The notes under the pieces were generated by a model. It had not been told where the DNA came from and made no database searches. It saw only the letters and a list, made by a program, of their open reading frames with translations. DNA of 63,382 nt. It comes from Anaerolineae bacterium. GTDB taxonomy: Bacteria > Chloroflexota > Anaerolineae > Aggregatilineales > Phototrophicaceae. A program made the translations under genes and the position numbers. The DNA lies in contig JAHDWN010000014.1 of assembly GCA_023382675.1 (NCBI GenBank), positions 87,461 to 150,842 on the forward strand, in the 5' to 3' direction. Shown here piece by piece: positions 7,989-15,701 of this stretch. How positions within the stretch are numbered: position 1 is the first letter of the stretch; the number at the start of each line of letters is the position of its first letter.

Positions 7989-9407
7989 TCACTTCGCCGG
8001 CGGAATGTTCTGGTTGAGCCGGAAGAGATTGGTTGGGTCATACTGAGCCTTGATCGACGTGAGCCGATCCCAGGTCGCTCCCGGATAGGCTGCACGAACC
8101 ATCGCTTCATCAACATCGCCGAGAAAATTGACGTAAGCCCGCGCATCGCCCTGATTTAGGGCCGTCGCGAAGTTCTTGGCCCACGCTTCGTGCGCCGCTG
8201 CCTCGTCGGGATTCTGGTACAGCGCGGCGACGTTGGCCATGATGCGCCGGCCGCGATGAGCAAACGCGGTCGCGTCGGCGGGCACGCGTGCCATCGCCCC
8301 GCCGAGCACGCGGAGTTGTGCCGCTGCCATCTGCGCATTCGACGCCCGGATATGCTCGAAGATCACGTCCGCTGTGTGCTGATCGACCTTGTCGATGAAC
8401 ATGGTGCGCGAAGCAGCGACCGGGTGATAGCCCTCCGGCTCCGGCGGGTAGATCTCAGGATACGACATAGGCCGCACCATGTCCGCGATCGGCGCGGCCA
8501 GTGCCCGGAACGGTGCAATGGCGCGTTGACCTGCCTCCACCTCACCAGCGTAGACCATCAATGCCATAACGATCAGCTTGCCGTAATACTCGCTGGGAAT
8601 GAACGGCATCGGCGGCGCGGTCATGACGGTGACGATGGTGGAAAGTTCTTCCGGTGCAGCCTCGGCCTGGGTGATAAATGTGCGCAGAAGGTCGGGCGTA
8701 GCGGGAAGGATGAGCATTCCACCCACGACCTGATCGACCGGGTGCAGCCGGAACTGGAAGCGCGTCACCACGCCGAAGTTGCCACCGCCGCCGCGGATCG
8801 CCCAGAAGAGATCCGGGTGTGTATCGGCATCGACACGCAGAATCTGCCCGTCCGCGGTGACAATCTCGGCGGCCAGCAGATCATCGATGGTCAGGCCGTA
8901 CTTGCGCACGAGGAGGCCGACGCCGCCGCCCAGTGTGATGCCTGCGATGCCGACCGAGCCGGTATCACCGAAGCCGGTCGCCAGGCCATGTGCTCCTGCC
9001 GCAGTCGTGTACTCGCCGGCAGTCAAACCAGCCTCTGCCCATGCGCTGCGCTGCTCGACGTCGATTTCCAGCCCTTTCATCGCCGAGAGATCAAGCACAA
9101 TGCCGCCTTCGGTCGTGCTGTGCCCGGCGACGCTGTGCCCGCCGCTGCGGATGGCTAACTCCGCTCCGGTCTCGCGGGCAAACGACACAATCTTCGACAC
9201 GTCGGTCGCGTCCGCGGCCCGAACAATCCAGGCCGGGCGGCGGTCGATGCCACCGTAAAAGACGGTGCGCGCTTCGTCGTAACCGTCGTCGCCAGGGGTG
9301 ATCACCGTGCCCTTGACCGCAGCACGGAGCTGTGTGATCGACACTCCGTTCTGTCCATTCATACGGCCAGTAATCTTGCTTGTAGCCGTTCTAGTTTCGT
9401 CTGACAT
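7989..9407 (-). CDS. FAD-linked (BBE-like) oxidoreductase
   Basis: A 472-residue flavoprotein. I placed the start at ATG 9407 (MSDETRTATS), preceded by AAGGAG; an in-frame ATG 29 codons upstream adds a stretch with no family resemblance. The PCMH-type FAD domain is clear: WIVRAADATDVSKIV, then RSGGHSVAGHS, where the His is the usual 8-alpha flavin attachment site. The position that carries the second, cysteinyl flavin link in berberine-bridge enzymes reads GDTGSVGIAG with no Cys, so flavin is probably singly linked. The C-terminal BBE motif (YDPTNLFRLNQNIPP) is intact. Substrate unknown, likely a sugar or alcohol. Confidence 0.92.
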   Translation of the reverse strand: MSDETRTATSKITGRMNGQNGVSITQLRAAVKGTVITPGDDGYDEARTVFYGGIDRRPAWIVRAADATDVSKIVSFARETGAELAIRSGGHSVAGHSTTEGGIVLDLSAMKGLEIDVEQRSAWAEAGLTAGEYTTAAGAHGLATGFGDTGSVGIAGITLGGGVGLLVRKYGLTIDDLLAAEIVTADGQILRVDADTHPDLFWAIRGGGGNFGVVTRFQFRLHPVDQVVGGMLILPATPDLLRTFITQAEAAPEELSTIVTVMTAPPMPFIPSEYYGKLIVMALMVYAGEVEAGQRAIAPFRALAAPIADMVRPMSYPEIYPPEPEGYHPVAASRTMFIDKVDQHTADVIFEHIRASNAQMAAAQLRVLGGAMARVPADATAFAHRGRRIMANVAALYQNPDEAAAHEAWAKNFATALNQGDARAYVNFLGDVDEAMVRAAYPGATWDRLTSIKAQYDPTNLFRLNQNIPPAK

Positions 9408-9787
9408 TGCCGCTGTCTCCTTCAGATTGTCGAGTATCGCTCGCAATACGCCAAATGCTGAATACGCACAGGTTCTCGGATGGTTGAGTTTCACGGGTTG
9501 CCGCTGAATGAACCTCCAGTCTTCAACACAAACCGCTCACGCAGGCGCTTCGCTCAGATTTGCGCAGACCTTTCTAGTCATGCGCGCGGCTTGCGTGACA
9601 CGCCCTTTACCTTATGACAGTTCAAGGAAGATTCGCACTGCCCTTTCGTACAGTTCGGGCACTGACGACTGGCAGCGCTGTAGACAACGCGCCGGACACG
9701 CCCGTTGCCCCGGCGAACATTTGGCGTTGGGCGCGTCTTTGTGGTTCAATACCGGGGGTATTCGCCCGCGACCGCAAAGGCTGACTC
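9408..9787. other. Divergent intergenic region, no gene seen
   Basis: About 380 bases between the divergent flavoprotein and HAD genes. It must hold both promoters, but I see no convincing -35/-10 pair, no coding frame with a family signature and no RNA gene. Confidence 0.5.
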
Positions 9788-10453
9788 TTGGCTCAATCAT
9801 TCGCGTTCTTTGACATCGACGGCACGCTGATCACGGCCAACGTCTGGCGCTATTTTCTCGACGGCCCGGAACTGGCGCACAAGAAGCGCAGTGTCTACCT
9901 GTCCGCCATGCCGATGTATGCCGCGCGCAAGCTGGGGCTGGTCGGCGAACCGCGCCTGCGTGAGCGCTGGGTCGAGATGATGGCGCGGCTGCTGGCAGGC
10001 TGGCAGCGGGCGCAGATCGACACGCTGATGGATCGGATCGTGTTGGAGCAGATGCGCGACTCGTTCCGCGAGGATGTGGCGGCGCGGGCGCGCGAGCACA
10101 TCCAGCGCGGCGACCGGGTGGTGCTCGTCTCTGGCATGTTCGCCGGCTTCGCCGAGCGCTTCGCGAAGCTCCTTGGCGCGGAGATGGGCGTGGGCACGCG
10201 GCTGGCCTTCGATGGCGACATCTGCACCGGGCGTATCGACGGGCACGGCTGTGCGGGCCAGGAGAAGCCGCGTTTCATGCGCGACTACGCCGGTGCCGAG
10301 GCGGTGGCGGTGGCCTATGCCTACGCGGACAGCTTCTCCGACGTGCCGATGCTCTCGACGGTGGCACACCCGGTGGTGACGTACCCGGACGCCAGGCTGA
10401 TGGCGGTGGCGCAGGCGCACGGCTGGGAGGTGATCGGCACGGCGCACGATTGA
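9788..10453 (+). CDS. HAD-family phosphatase, subfamily IB
   Basis: A 221-residue HAD phosphohydrolase. Motif I is FFDIDGTL with nucleophile Asp9 and general acid Asp11. Motif II is the Ser of VLVSGMFAGFAERFA. The loop-4 acid motif is YADSFSDVPML. The alpha-helical cap between motifs I and II is of the C1/IB type seen in phosphoserine phosphatase and in CicA-like membrane phosphatases. The start is TTG 9788, the only one matching the family N-terminus. It probably dephosphorylates a small metabolite or lipid phosphate; the substrate cannot be set. Confidence 0.88.
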   Translation: MAQSFAFFDIDGTLITANVWRYFLDGPELAHKKRSVYLSAMPMYAARKLGLVGEPRLRERWVEMMARLLAGWQRAQIDTLMDRIVLEQMRDSFREDVAARAREHIQRGDRVVLVSGMFAGFAERFAKLLGAEMGVGTRLAFDGDICTGRIDGHGCAGQEKPRFMRDYAGAEAVAVAYAYADSFSDVPMLSTVAHPVVTYPDARLMAVAQAHGWEVIGTAHD

Positions 10454-10514
10454 ACGATGAAGCAGGCAGCGGCGCGTGTGTTCTGTGATGCGCGGCTTTA
10501 AGCGTGAGTAAGTC

Positions 10515-10823
10515 ATGGATTTATCCCAGTTGATCAACTCCAGCAATATCTCTGGCATTCTCGTCGTCTGCGGCGTGATGTGCGTCGTTGGCGTCGTGTT
10601 GTTCATTGCGCTGAATTTCCTGGGCACGATCTTCGGCTTGCTCGGCGGCTTCCTCGAACTCGGCATCGACCTTATCACCGGCGGCCCGGTCACGTGGTGC
10701 GGTTGCCTGGTCGTGCTCGCGGTACTCTTCATCTGTGGGGCGACAGTGCTGCTGCTCGGCTCGGCATTTTCGAGCTGCGGCACGCCCAACGCCACCAATC
10801 TGTGTACACTGCTGGGGCGGTGA
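10515..10823 (+). CDS. Small two-to-three-pass membrane protein
   Basis: A 102-residue, strongly hydrophobic protein with segments around 15-35 (GILVVCGVMCVVGVVLFIAL), 37-58 and 62-86 (WCGCLVVLAVLFICGATVLLL). Five or more Cys residues sit in or near the membrane. ATG 10515 follows GTGAGTAAGTC. No family is recognised and the neighbours (HAD phosphatase, methyltransferase) do not suggest a role. Confidence 0.55.
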   Translation: MDLSQLINSSNISGILVVCGVMCVVGVVLFIALNFLGTIFGLLGGFLELGIDLITGGPVTWCGCLVVLAVLFICGATVLLLGSAFSSCGTPNATNLCTLLGR

Positions 10824-10829
10824 GTGGGG

Positions 10830-10885
10830 AGTCGGTACTCGGCAGTTGGCTGTTGGCAGAATAGTGACGGTTGGTTGGCAGGCGT
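10830..10885. repeat. Degenerate heptamer repeat tract
   Basis: Successive seven-base units such as GGGAGTC, GGTACTC, GGCAGTT, GGCTGTT and GGTTGGT can be laid out in register. Similar tracts occur at about 17.33 and 59.84 kb. They are non-coding and recall the heptanucleotide short tandemly repeated repetitive sequences known from cyanobacteria. Confidence 0.4.
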
Positions 10886-10930
10886 TTTTACGGAGCTAAA
10901 AGTCATTCATACTTATGATGAGGGTGGCGT

Positions 10931-11746
10931 ATGACCGATCTCAGCCTGGGTATACAACGGGCATTGGCCGCCAATCCGCTGCGGGAGCCAGTGCTGCGCG
11001 TGGTGATCGAGTCGTTGCAGCTTCCCCGTGGCAGCCACGGCCTCGACGCCGGGTGCGGGATCGGGTTGCAGTCGCTGATGCTGGCGGATGCAGTCAGCGC
11101 GGAGGGGCATATCACCGGCCTGGACATTGCGCCCGAGGTGCTGTCGTTTGCGACCGACAATGCCCGGCGCGCGGGCTATGCCGAGCGGATCACATTCTGC
11201 GAGGGCGATGTCAAAGACATGCCGTTCGAGGCTGACAGTTTCGACTGGGCGTGGAGCGCGGACTGCATCGGCTATCCAGCGGGCGAGCTGACCCCGCTGT
11301 TGACGGAGCTGGCTCGCGTCGTCCGGCCTGGCGGTTGTGTCATCCTGGTGGGCTGGTCGTCGCAGCAGCTCCTGCCGGGGTATCCCTTGCTGGAGGCGCG
11401 CTTGAATGCGACCTGCTCCGGGTACATTCCGTTCTTGCGCGGGAAAGACCCGGCGCTGAATTTCTTGTCTGCGCTGCGCCGGTTCCGGGAAGCCGGGCTG
11501 CGGGACGTGAAGGCGCGCACGTTCGTGGGCGACGTGCAAGCGCCGCTCAGCGGCGGGGAGCGGGCTGCGCTCGCATCGCTGTTCGAGATGCTGTGGGGAC
11601 AACCCCAAGCGGAGGTGTCGGCAGAGGATTGGCAGGCGTATCAGCGGTTGTGCGTGCCGGGATCGGCAGATTTCATCCTGGAGGACGACGGATACTATGC
11701 CTTCTTCACCTATTCGCTGTTTCGGGGCAGGGTGCCGCCGCGCTAA
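10931..11746 (+). CDS. SAM-dependent class I methyltransferase
   Basis: A 271-residue Rossmann-fold methyltransferase. The SAM-binding motif I is GLDAGCGIGLQSLML, followed by the acidic motif in ITGLDIAPEVLSFA and motif III/IV in FCEGDVKDMPFEADSFDWAW. The C-terminal half (LLEARLNATCSGYIPFL onward) is less typical and may bind the acceptor. It resembles the UbiE/Methyltransf_11 group. The acceptor molecule is unknown. The gene stands alone between a small membrane protein and a CPBP protease. Confidence 0.88.
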   Translation: MTDLSLGIQRALAANPLREPVLRVVIESLQLPRGSHGLDAGCGIGLQSLMLADAVSAEGHITGLDIAPEVLSFATDNARRAGYAERITFCEGDVKDMPFEADSFDWAWSADCIGYPAGELTPLLTELARVVRPGGCVILVGWSSQQLLPGYPLLEARLNATCSGYIPFLRGKDPALNFLSALRRFREAGLRDVKARTFVGDVQAPLSGGERAALASLFEMLWGQPQAEVSAEDWQAYQRLCVPGSADFILEDDGYYAFFTYSLFRGRVPPR

Positions 11747-11804
11747 GACCGGCACATAGGGGATGGCTCGCTTTGAGCCGTGCCTGATCTGGAGGAGTAA
11801 CCGG

Positions 11805-12521
11805 ATGCTTCGCGTCGTGATCTTCTACGTTCTGGCCTTTGTGTTTACCTTTGTCCTGGGTTGGGCGCAGTTTGCTATTTCCTTCGCGTTCAGCCTGCCG
11901 CAGTGGGGGCCGGGGCTGGCGGCGCTGGTCATGGTGCGGGTGCTCTTTCGCCAGGACAGTCAGCCGCTGTCGATCTTTGACCGGCAGATCCCCGTGCTCC
12001 GCCACCTGCTGGCGCTGCTGATCCCGGCAGGCGGCGCGCTGATCATCTATCTGATCAATAGCGCGCGGCTGGGATCGGTGGACAACAGCGGGATGCCATC
12101 CCTCGCCTGGCTGCTGGTCTTGATGCCGCTCGGCGCGTTCGGCGAGGAACTGGGCTGGCGCGGCTACCTGCATAAGCACCTCAATACCCATGCCAATGGC
12201 TTGCTGTCTTCGCTGGTGGTCGGTGTGCTCTGGGCCTTATGGCACATGGGCTACTACCAGAACGGCCCTGTCTACATGATCTTCTTCGCGCTCCTGATGG
12301 TGTCGTACAGCATCGTCATCTATGCGCTGGTGGTCGATACCGGTTTCAATGTGCTCCTGGCGACTGTCTTCCACGTGATGATCAACCTCACGACGCTGCC
12401 GTCGTTCGCCATCTTCAACCGGGTGGACTTCATCGTCGTCAGCAGCCTGGTCTGGGCGGTGATTGCCGCCGCCGTCGTGCTGATGCGGCGGTCGCTGTTC
12501 CTGGGGCAGCGGGTGGGCTAG
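11805..12521 (+). CDS. CPBP-family intramembrane glutamic protease
   Basis: A 238-residue multi-pass membrane protein. GGAGGAG lies just before ATG 11805, so this start is preferred over an in-frame ATG at 11763. The CPBP/Abi motif EExxxR is present as Glu114-Glu115-Leu-Gly-Trp-Arg119, the second motif as His147 in LWALWHMG, and the third as His190/Asn194 in FHVMIN. Members are Rce1-like proteases, some linked to bacteriocin immunity. The last 75 bases of the gene are duplicated at 13269, beyond an HNH module. Confidence 0.92.
   Translation: MLRVVIFYVLAFVFTFVLGWAQFAISFAFSLPQWGPGLAALVMVRVLFRQDSQPLSIFDRQIPVLRHLLALLIPAGGALIIYLINSARLGSVDNSGMPSLAWLLVLMPLGAFGEELGWRGYLHKHLNTHANGLLSSLVVGVLWALWHMGYYQNGPVYMIFFALLMVSYSIVIYALVVDTGFNVLLATVFHVMINLTTLPSFAIFNRVDFIVVSSLVWAVIAAAVVLMRRSLFLGQRVG
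12447..12521 (+). repeat. Direct repeat, copy 1 (3' end of the CPBP gene)
   Basis: These 75 bases are the end of the CPBP coding region. A second 75-base copy lies at 13269-13343. The first 45 bases are identical in both and the last 20 differ at one position; the ten bases between are mostly different. Confidence 0.85.
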
Positions 12522-12587
12522 GTTAATCCGGCACGGTAGCCCAACATTTGCGCTACAATGGTGGCAGCGGAGCACTGGAGAGTATCC

Positions 12588-12845
12588 ATGTTAAATGCAC
12601 CTGCGCGCACTGTCTTCGATGCGATCACCGACTTCCTAACATCTGATCCAACGCCGGAGGCTATCATCGCCTATCATCTGCCGGATGATTTGCAGGCACG
12701 GGTAGACGAACTGGTTGAGCGCAATGGCGAAGGGCAGTTGACCTTCGATGAGCAGCAGGAACTCTACGATTTCATGCGCGCTGACGAAATGATGGCCCTG
12801 CTCAAGGCGAAGACCAAACTTAAACTGCGGAACAGCACTCGGTGA
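12588..12845 (+). CDS. Small protein paired with HNH endonuclease (putative regulator/antitoxin)
   Basis: An 85-residue, mostly helical, acidic protein starting at ATG 12588 (an in-frame GTG/ATG at 12558 is less likely). The core ADDLQARVDELVERNGEGQLT-like pattern followed by FDEQQELYDFMRADEMM resembles small proteins found directly before HNH nucleases and PIN toxins in Chloroflexota and cyanobacteria. Its stop overlaps the HNH start. A toxin-antitoxin or accessory role is inferred from arrangement only. Confidence 0.6.
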   Translation: MLNAPARTVFDAITDFLTSDPTPEAIIAYHLPDDLQARVDELVERNGEGQLTFDEQQELYDFMRADEMMALLKAKTKLKLRNSTR

Positions 12846-13261
12846 GCATTACCGCTGAGCAGCGACAACTCATTCGTGAATCGGCAGGTTATTGCTGCGA
12901 GTATTGCCGTGTCACTCAAGGGGATCGTTTCTCCAGGTTTCAGATCGACCACATTGTTCCGATCAAGCATGGTGGCAGTGACGACATCGAGAACCTGTGT
13001 CTTGCTTGTTTGAAGTGCAATAGCTTCAAAGGGCCGAATGTCGCCGCACTTGATCCAGTAACCGGCGAAGCGACGAAGCTCTATAACCCACGTCAGCAGC
13101 AGTGGGATGACCATTTCCAGGTCAATCCGGACGCCACGCTCACCGGGACAAGCCCGGAGGGGCGGGCGACGATTATTGTCTTGCGTATCAACGATGTGAG
13201 TCGTGTTAAACAGCGTCGTGTTGCGATGGTGCTCGGCGAGTATCCCTGCGAGAAAGCTTGA
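12842..13261 (+). CDS. HNH endonuclease
   Basis: A 139-residue nuclease with GTG start at 12842, translationally coupled to the preceding gene. The HNH fold is complete: zinc pair Cys19/Cys22 (CEYC), catalytic Asp36-His37 (FQIDHIVPIKHGG), Asn51 (IENLCLAC), second zinc pair Cys56/Cys59 and CNxxKG. HNH proteins of this size cut or nick DNA and act in restriction, mobile introns or stress modules. With its small partner it sits between two copies of the end of a CPBP gene, implying that the pair was inserted or that a paralogue was lost here. Confidence 0.9.
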   Translation: MSITAEQRQLIRESAGYCCEYCRVTQGDRFSRFQIDHIVPIKHGGSDDIENLCLACLKCNSFKGPNVAALDPVTGEATKLYNPRQQQWDDHFQVNPDATLTGTSPEGRATIIVLRINDVSRVKQRRVAMVLGEYPCEKA

Positions 13262-13268
13262 CAGAGGT

Positions 13269-13343
13269 CTGGTCTGGGCGGTGATTGCCGCCGCCGTCGT
13301 GCTGATGCGGCGGGAAATGTTTGTGGGGCAGCGGGCGGGCTAG
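13269..13343 (+). pseudogene. Remnant of a second CPBP protease gene (direct repeat copy 2)
   Basis: This stretch matches the last 75 bases of the intact CPBP gene at 12447-12521, including the terminal TAG. It reads LVWAAVIAAAVVLMRR-type sequence in the corresponding frame but has no upstream coding part. It begins 8 bases after the HNH stop. The differences between copies suggest two diverged paralogues rather than a recent target duplication. Confidence 0.75.
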
Positions 13344-13369
13344 GGGGTTTTGACGCGCATGAAAGGGTT

Positions 13370-13402
13370 GGCCAGAATAGCCCATGTGCAGCTATCCTGG
13401 CC
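13370..13402. terminator. Stem-loop between convergent genes
   Basis: Arms GGCCAGAATAG and CTATCCTGGCC pair with one mismatch around an 11-base loop. It lies between the plus-strand HNH module and the minus-strand secreted protein gene, where both transcripts should end. There is no T-run, so termination is uncertain. Confidence 0.4.
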
Positions 13403-13450
13403 GAAATGGCGCCGGTACCCATCAACGGGTGGCGTCTTCAAATCTGGATC

Positions 13451-14017
13451 TCAGTTTGATGTCCAGTGATCGTTTAGACCAAAGCCTGGCGCGGCCTCAT
13501 GCCAGTGGTACATGCCCGTCGGGTCGTTGTAGTTTTCCTGGATGATTTCGTACTGGCCCCAAAGTGAGCCACCCGGCCCCACCCAGACGATCTTGACGAA
13601 GTACGTGTAGTGCTGCTCGTTGCCGTCGCCGTCTATGTACTCACCCGTGACGTGATTCGTCTCCCAACCCAGGCTGATGTCATCGGTTCCGCGGTCGAGT
13701 TCGTTATCGCCGTCGCAATCTGTGTTCGAGAGCCAGTCATCTGACCATTTCATCGACAGGCGATCGTCGACAAAGTCGCCCGTTTGTCCAAAATAGGTGC
13801 CGTCCAGGTTGCGGTCAACGCTGTCGTAGGTGCCGTTGAACTGGTGGGCCTGATAGTTGTAACCGTATTGATCGAAACCGACAGTCAGAGGATTTCCGGC
13901 GGAGTCGGTGATGGTGCCGCTCTGAATCGTCGCGCACTGTGGGCCGGCCGCAACACTCGCCAGCGGAATGGAAACCGTCAAAAGGAGTACTACGACAAGA
14001 AGGATTATTCGATGCAT
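13451..14017 (-). CDS. Secreted protein of unknown function
   Basis: A 188-residue exported protein. ATG 14017 gives a classical signal peptide (MHRIILLVVVLLLTVSIPLA, cleavage after VAA-G). The mature part is rich in Asp, Asn, Gly and aromatic residues, with a DCDGDNELDRGTDDIS stretch that could bind calcium. It ends in HWHEAAPGFGLNDHW-like aromatic sequence. Only two or three Cys are present. No family recognised; likely an extracytoplasmic beta-rich protein. Confidence 0.65.
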   Translation of the reverse strand: MHRIILLVVVLLLTVSIPLASVAAGPQCATIQSGTITDSAGNPLTVGFDQYGYNYQAHQFNGTYDSVDRNLDGTYFGQTGDFVDDRLSMKWSDDWLSNTDCDGDNELDRGTDDISLGWETNHVTGEYIDGDGNEQHYTYFVKIVWVGPGGSLWGQYEIIQENYNDPTGMYHWHEAAPGFGLNDHWTSN

Positions 14018-14364
14018 TGTCCGACCTTTCTGAATCATTTATGTAACAGCTATTATGTAACAGCCTTAATTAGTATATGAATATGTTGCCGCGGAGGTAC
14101 GTGATGATCGTCATTATTTTGTACGATCATTTGTAATTGATTCTGTATACGAATAGCTATGTATTCTGTCGATCCCATGGTGGAGACGGAGTCATGCTTT
14201 CGGTGGACGAAACGGCGAACCTACTCGCGGTAAGATGCTCTTCAGTGTCCTATTTTCCATTGACGCTCTACGCTTTGCCTACGCGAATTAGGCGATGACA
14301 TCACAAAATCGTAACGTGGTGTTCAATGGAAGTAGACATTAAATTCTTCACAAGCGAGGCTGCC
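14018..14364. other. Divergent intergenic region, AT-richer, no gene seen
   Basis: About 350 bases between two divergent genes for exported proteins. The part from 14080 to 14170 is distinctly AT-rich and probably holds promoters, but no clear hexamer pair stands out. No RNA gene or coding frame is supported. Confidence 0.45.
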
Positions 14365-15483
14365 ATGGTTAAAAAAATCACTCTCGGTTTGGCGCTGATC
14401 CTCATCCTCAGCCTGGGCATTCCGACGCTGGTCACGCACGCGCAGTGCCAGATCCCGGCAGGCTGGCAGGCCTACGTGATCCAGCGCGGCGATACGCTGT
14501 CGCGGATCGGGCGTAACTACGGCGTCAGCTACGTGACGCTGATGCAGGCCAACTGCCTGACCTCGACCGTCATCTATCCCGGCTGGATCATCTACGTCCC
14601 GGCGTCCGCGCCGCCACCGCAACCCCAGCCAGGGCCTGGCCCGGTCGGGCGCACGGTGACGATCTACGCCACCTACCAGGAGTTCCAGGGTGGCTTCATG
14701 GTCTGGAGTTCGGATAGCAGCTCAATCTCGGCATTTCTCGCCAACAGCGCGCAACTGCGCAGCTTCGCCGCCAGCACCTACGGCTATTGGCCTGATCCAC
14801 GCATCACCGAGCCGATCCCGTATCCCTATTACCAGCCGATCCTGGGCTTCGGCAAGGTGTGGAACTCCGGCGTGGGCATCCGCGCTGCGCTGGGGTGGGC
14901 GGTCACGCCGGAGCGCGGCTTCATGATGACGGTCAATTACGCGACCAACAACCGCGTCAGCAGCTTCAGCCTGCCGACAGGCGGCTACCTGGTCAACAAT
15001 TTCAATGGGACGTGGCAGTATTCCGGCTACGTGCCGCCGGTCGTGACCGTCGTGCCGCCGCCACCAGTTTACCCGACGCCGACGCCATACATCCTGCCGA
15101 ATCCGCCTTCCATCGGCTTCACCTTCCAACCGTTCGATGGCGGCTTCATGGCCTGGCGCGGCGATTCGAGCGACATCTATGCCTACATCTACGCAACCCA
15201 GGAGCTGTTCGTCTTCCAGGGCGCGGTCTATGGGCGGCTGGGGATCAACTATAGCCTGGTCCCACCGGCAGGGCGGTTCCGCCCGGACAACGGCTTTGGC
15301 CGCGTGTGGAGCAACTACGGCAACATTCGCGCTGCGCTCGGCTGGGCGACCGAAAGTGAGCGCGGCTATCTGAGTGTCGTCAATCAGTTCTCCGATGGCA
15401 TGACCTACAGCTTCACGCTGCCGGATGGGCGCGGGACGGTCACGCGCATCAACGACCGCATCTGGTCGATCCTCCCAGCCTAA
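14365..15483 (+). CDS. Exported LysM protein with two tandem copies of an unnamed domain
   Basis: A 372-residue protein starting at ATG 14365, with a signal peptide (MVKKITLGLALILILSLGIP, cleavage near THA-Q). One LysM domain follows (YVIQRGDTLSRIGRNYG to YPGWIIYVP, about 36-80), which binds peptidoglycan or chitin-like glycans. After a Pro-rich linker come two homologous copies of about 120 residues. Both contain GGFM-x-W, GFG-x-VW, IRAALGWA and ERG motifs in the same order. They are separated by a second Pro-rich linker (PPPVYPTPTPY). Probably cell-wall attached; the repeated domain is not one I can name. Confidence 0.82.
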   Translation: MVKKITLGLALILILSLGIPTLVTHAQCQIPAGWQAYVIQRGDTLSRIGRNYGVSYVTLMQANCLTSTVIYPGWIIYVPASAPPPQPQPGPGPVGRTVTIYATYQEFQGGFMVWSSDSSSISAFLANSAQLRSFAASTYGYWPDPRITEPIPYPYYQPILGFGKVWNSGVGIRAALGWAVTPERGFMMTVNYATNNRVSSFSLPTGGYLVNNFNGTWQYSGYVPPVVTVVPPPPVYPTPTPYILPNPPSIGFTFQPFDGGFMAWRGDSSDIYAYIYATQELFVFQGAVYGRLGINYSLVPPAGRFRPDNGFGRVWSNYGNIRAALGWATESERGYLSVVNQFSDGMTYSFTLPDGRGTVTRINDRIWSILPA

Positions 15484-15524
15484 CGAGGCGTGTGATCGAA
15501 TCATCCACGCGGTGACAATCCAGG

Positions 15525-15547
15525 GGGCGACTCGGCGAGTCGCCCCT
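15525..15547. repeat. Palindromic GGGGCGACTC hairpin
   Basis: Perfect 10-base arms GGGGCGACTC and GAGTCGCCCC with loop GGC, followed by TAC. A similar hairpin ending CGCCCCTAC is at 43096-43116. It belongs to the family of short GC-rich intergenic palindromes common in Chloroflexota and cyanobacteria. Confidence 0.6.
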
Positions 15548-15588
15548 ACACCAGCATGAGCATGAATGACATCGAGGCTGCCAGACAA

Positions 15589-15619
15589 GAAAGCGGGGGT
15601 GTGTGCCCCGCTTTTTTGT
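15589..15619 (+). terminator. Rho-independent terminator of the LysM gene
   Basis: Stem AAAGCGGGG pairs with CCCCGCTTTT around a seven-base GT-rich loop and runs into a TTTTTT tract. It lies about 105 bases after the LysM stop codon. It is the clearest intrinsic terminator in the window. Confidence 0.88.
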
Positions 15620-15701
15620 GATCTTTCGGCAATCTTAATTGATATAGCAGCTCAAAACTTGCAAAAATAAAGATAGGGTTATTGAGTGGCGGAATTTTAT
15701 C

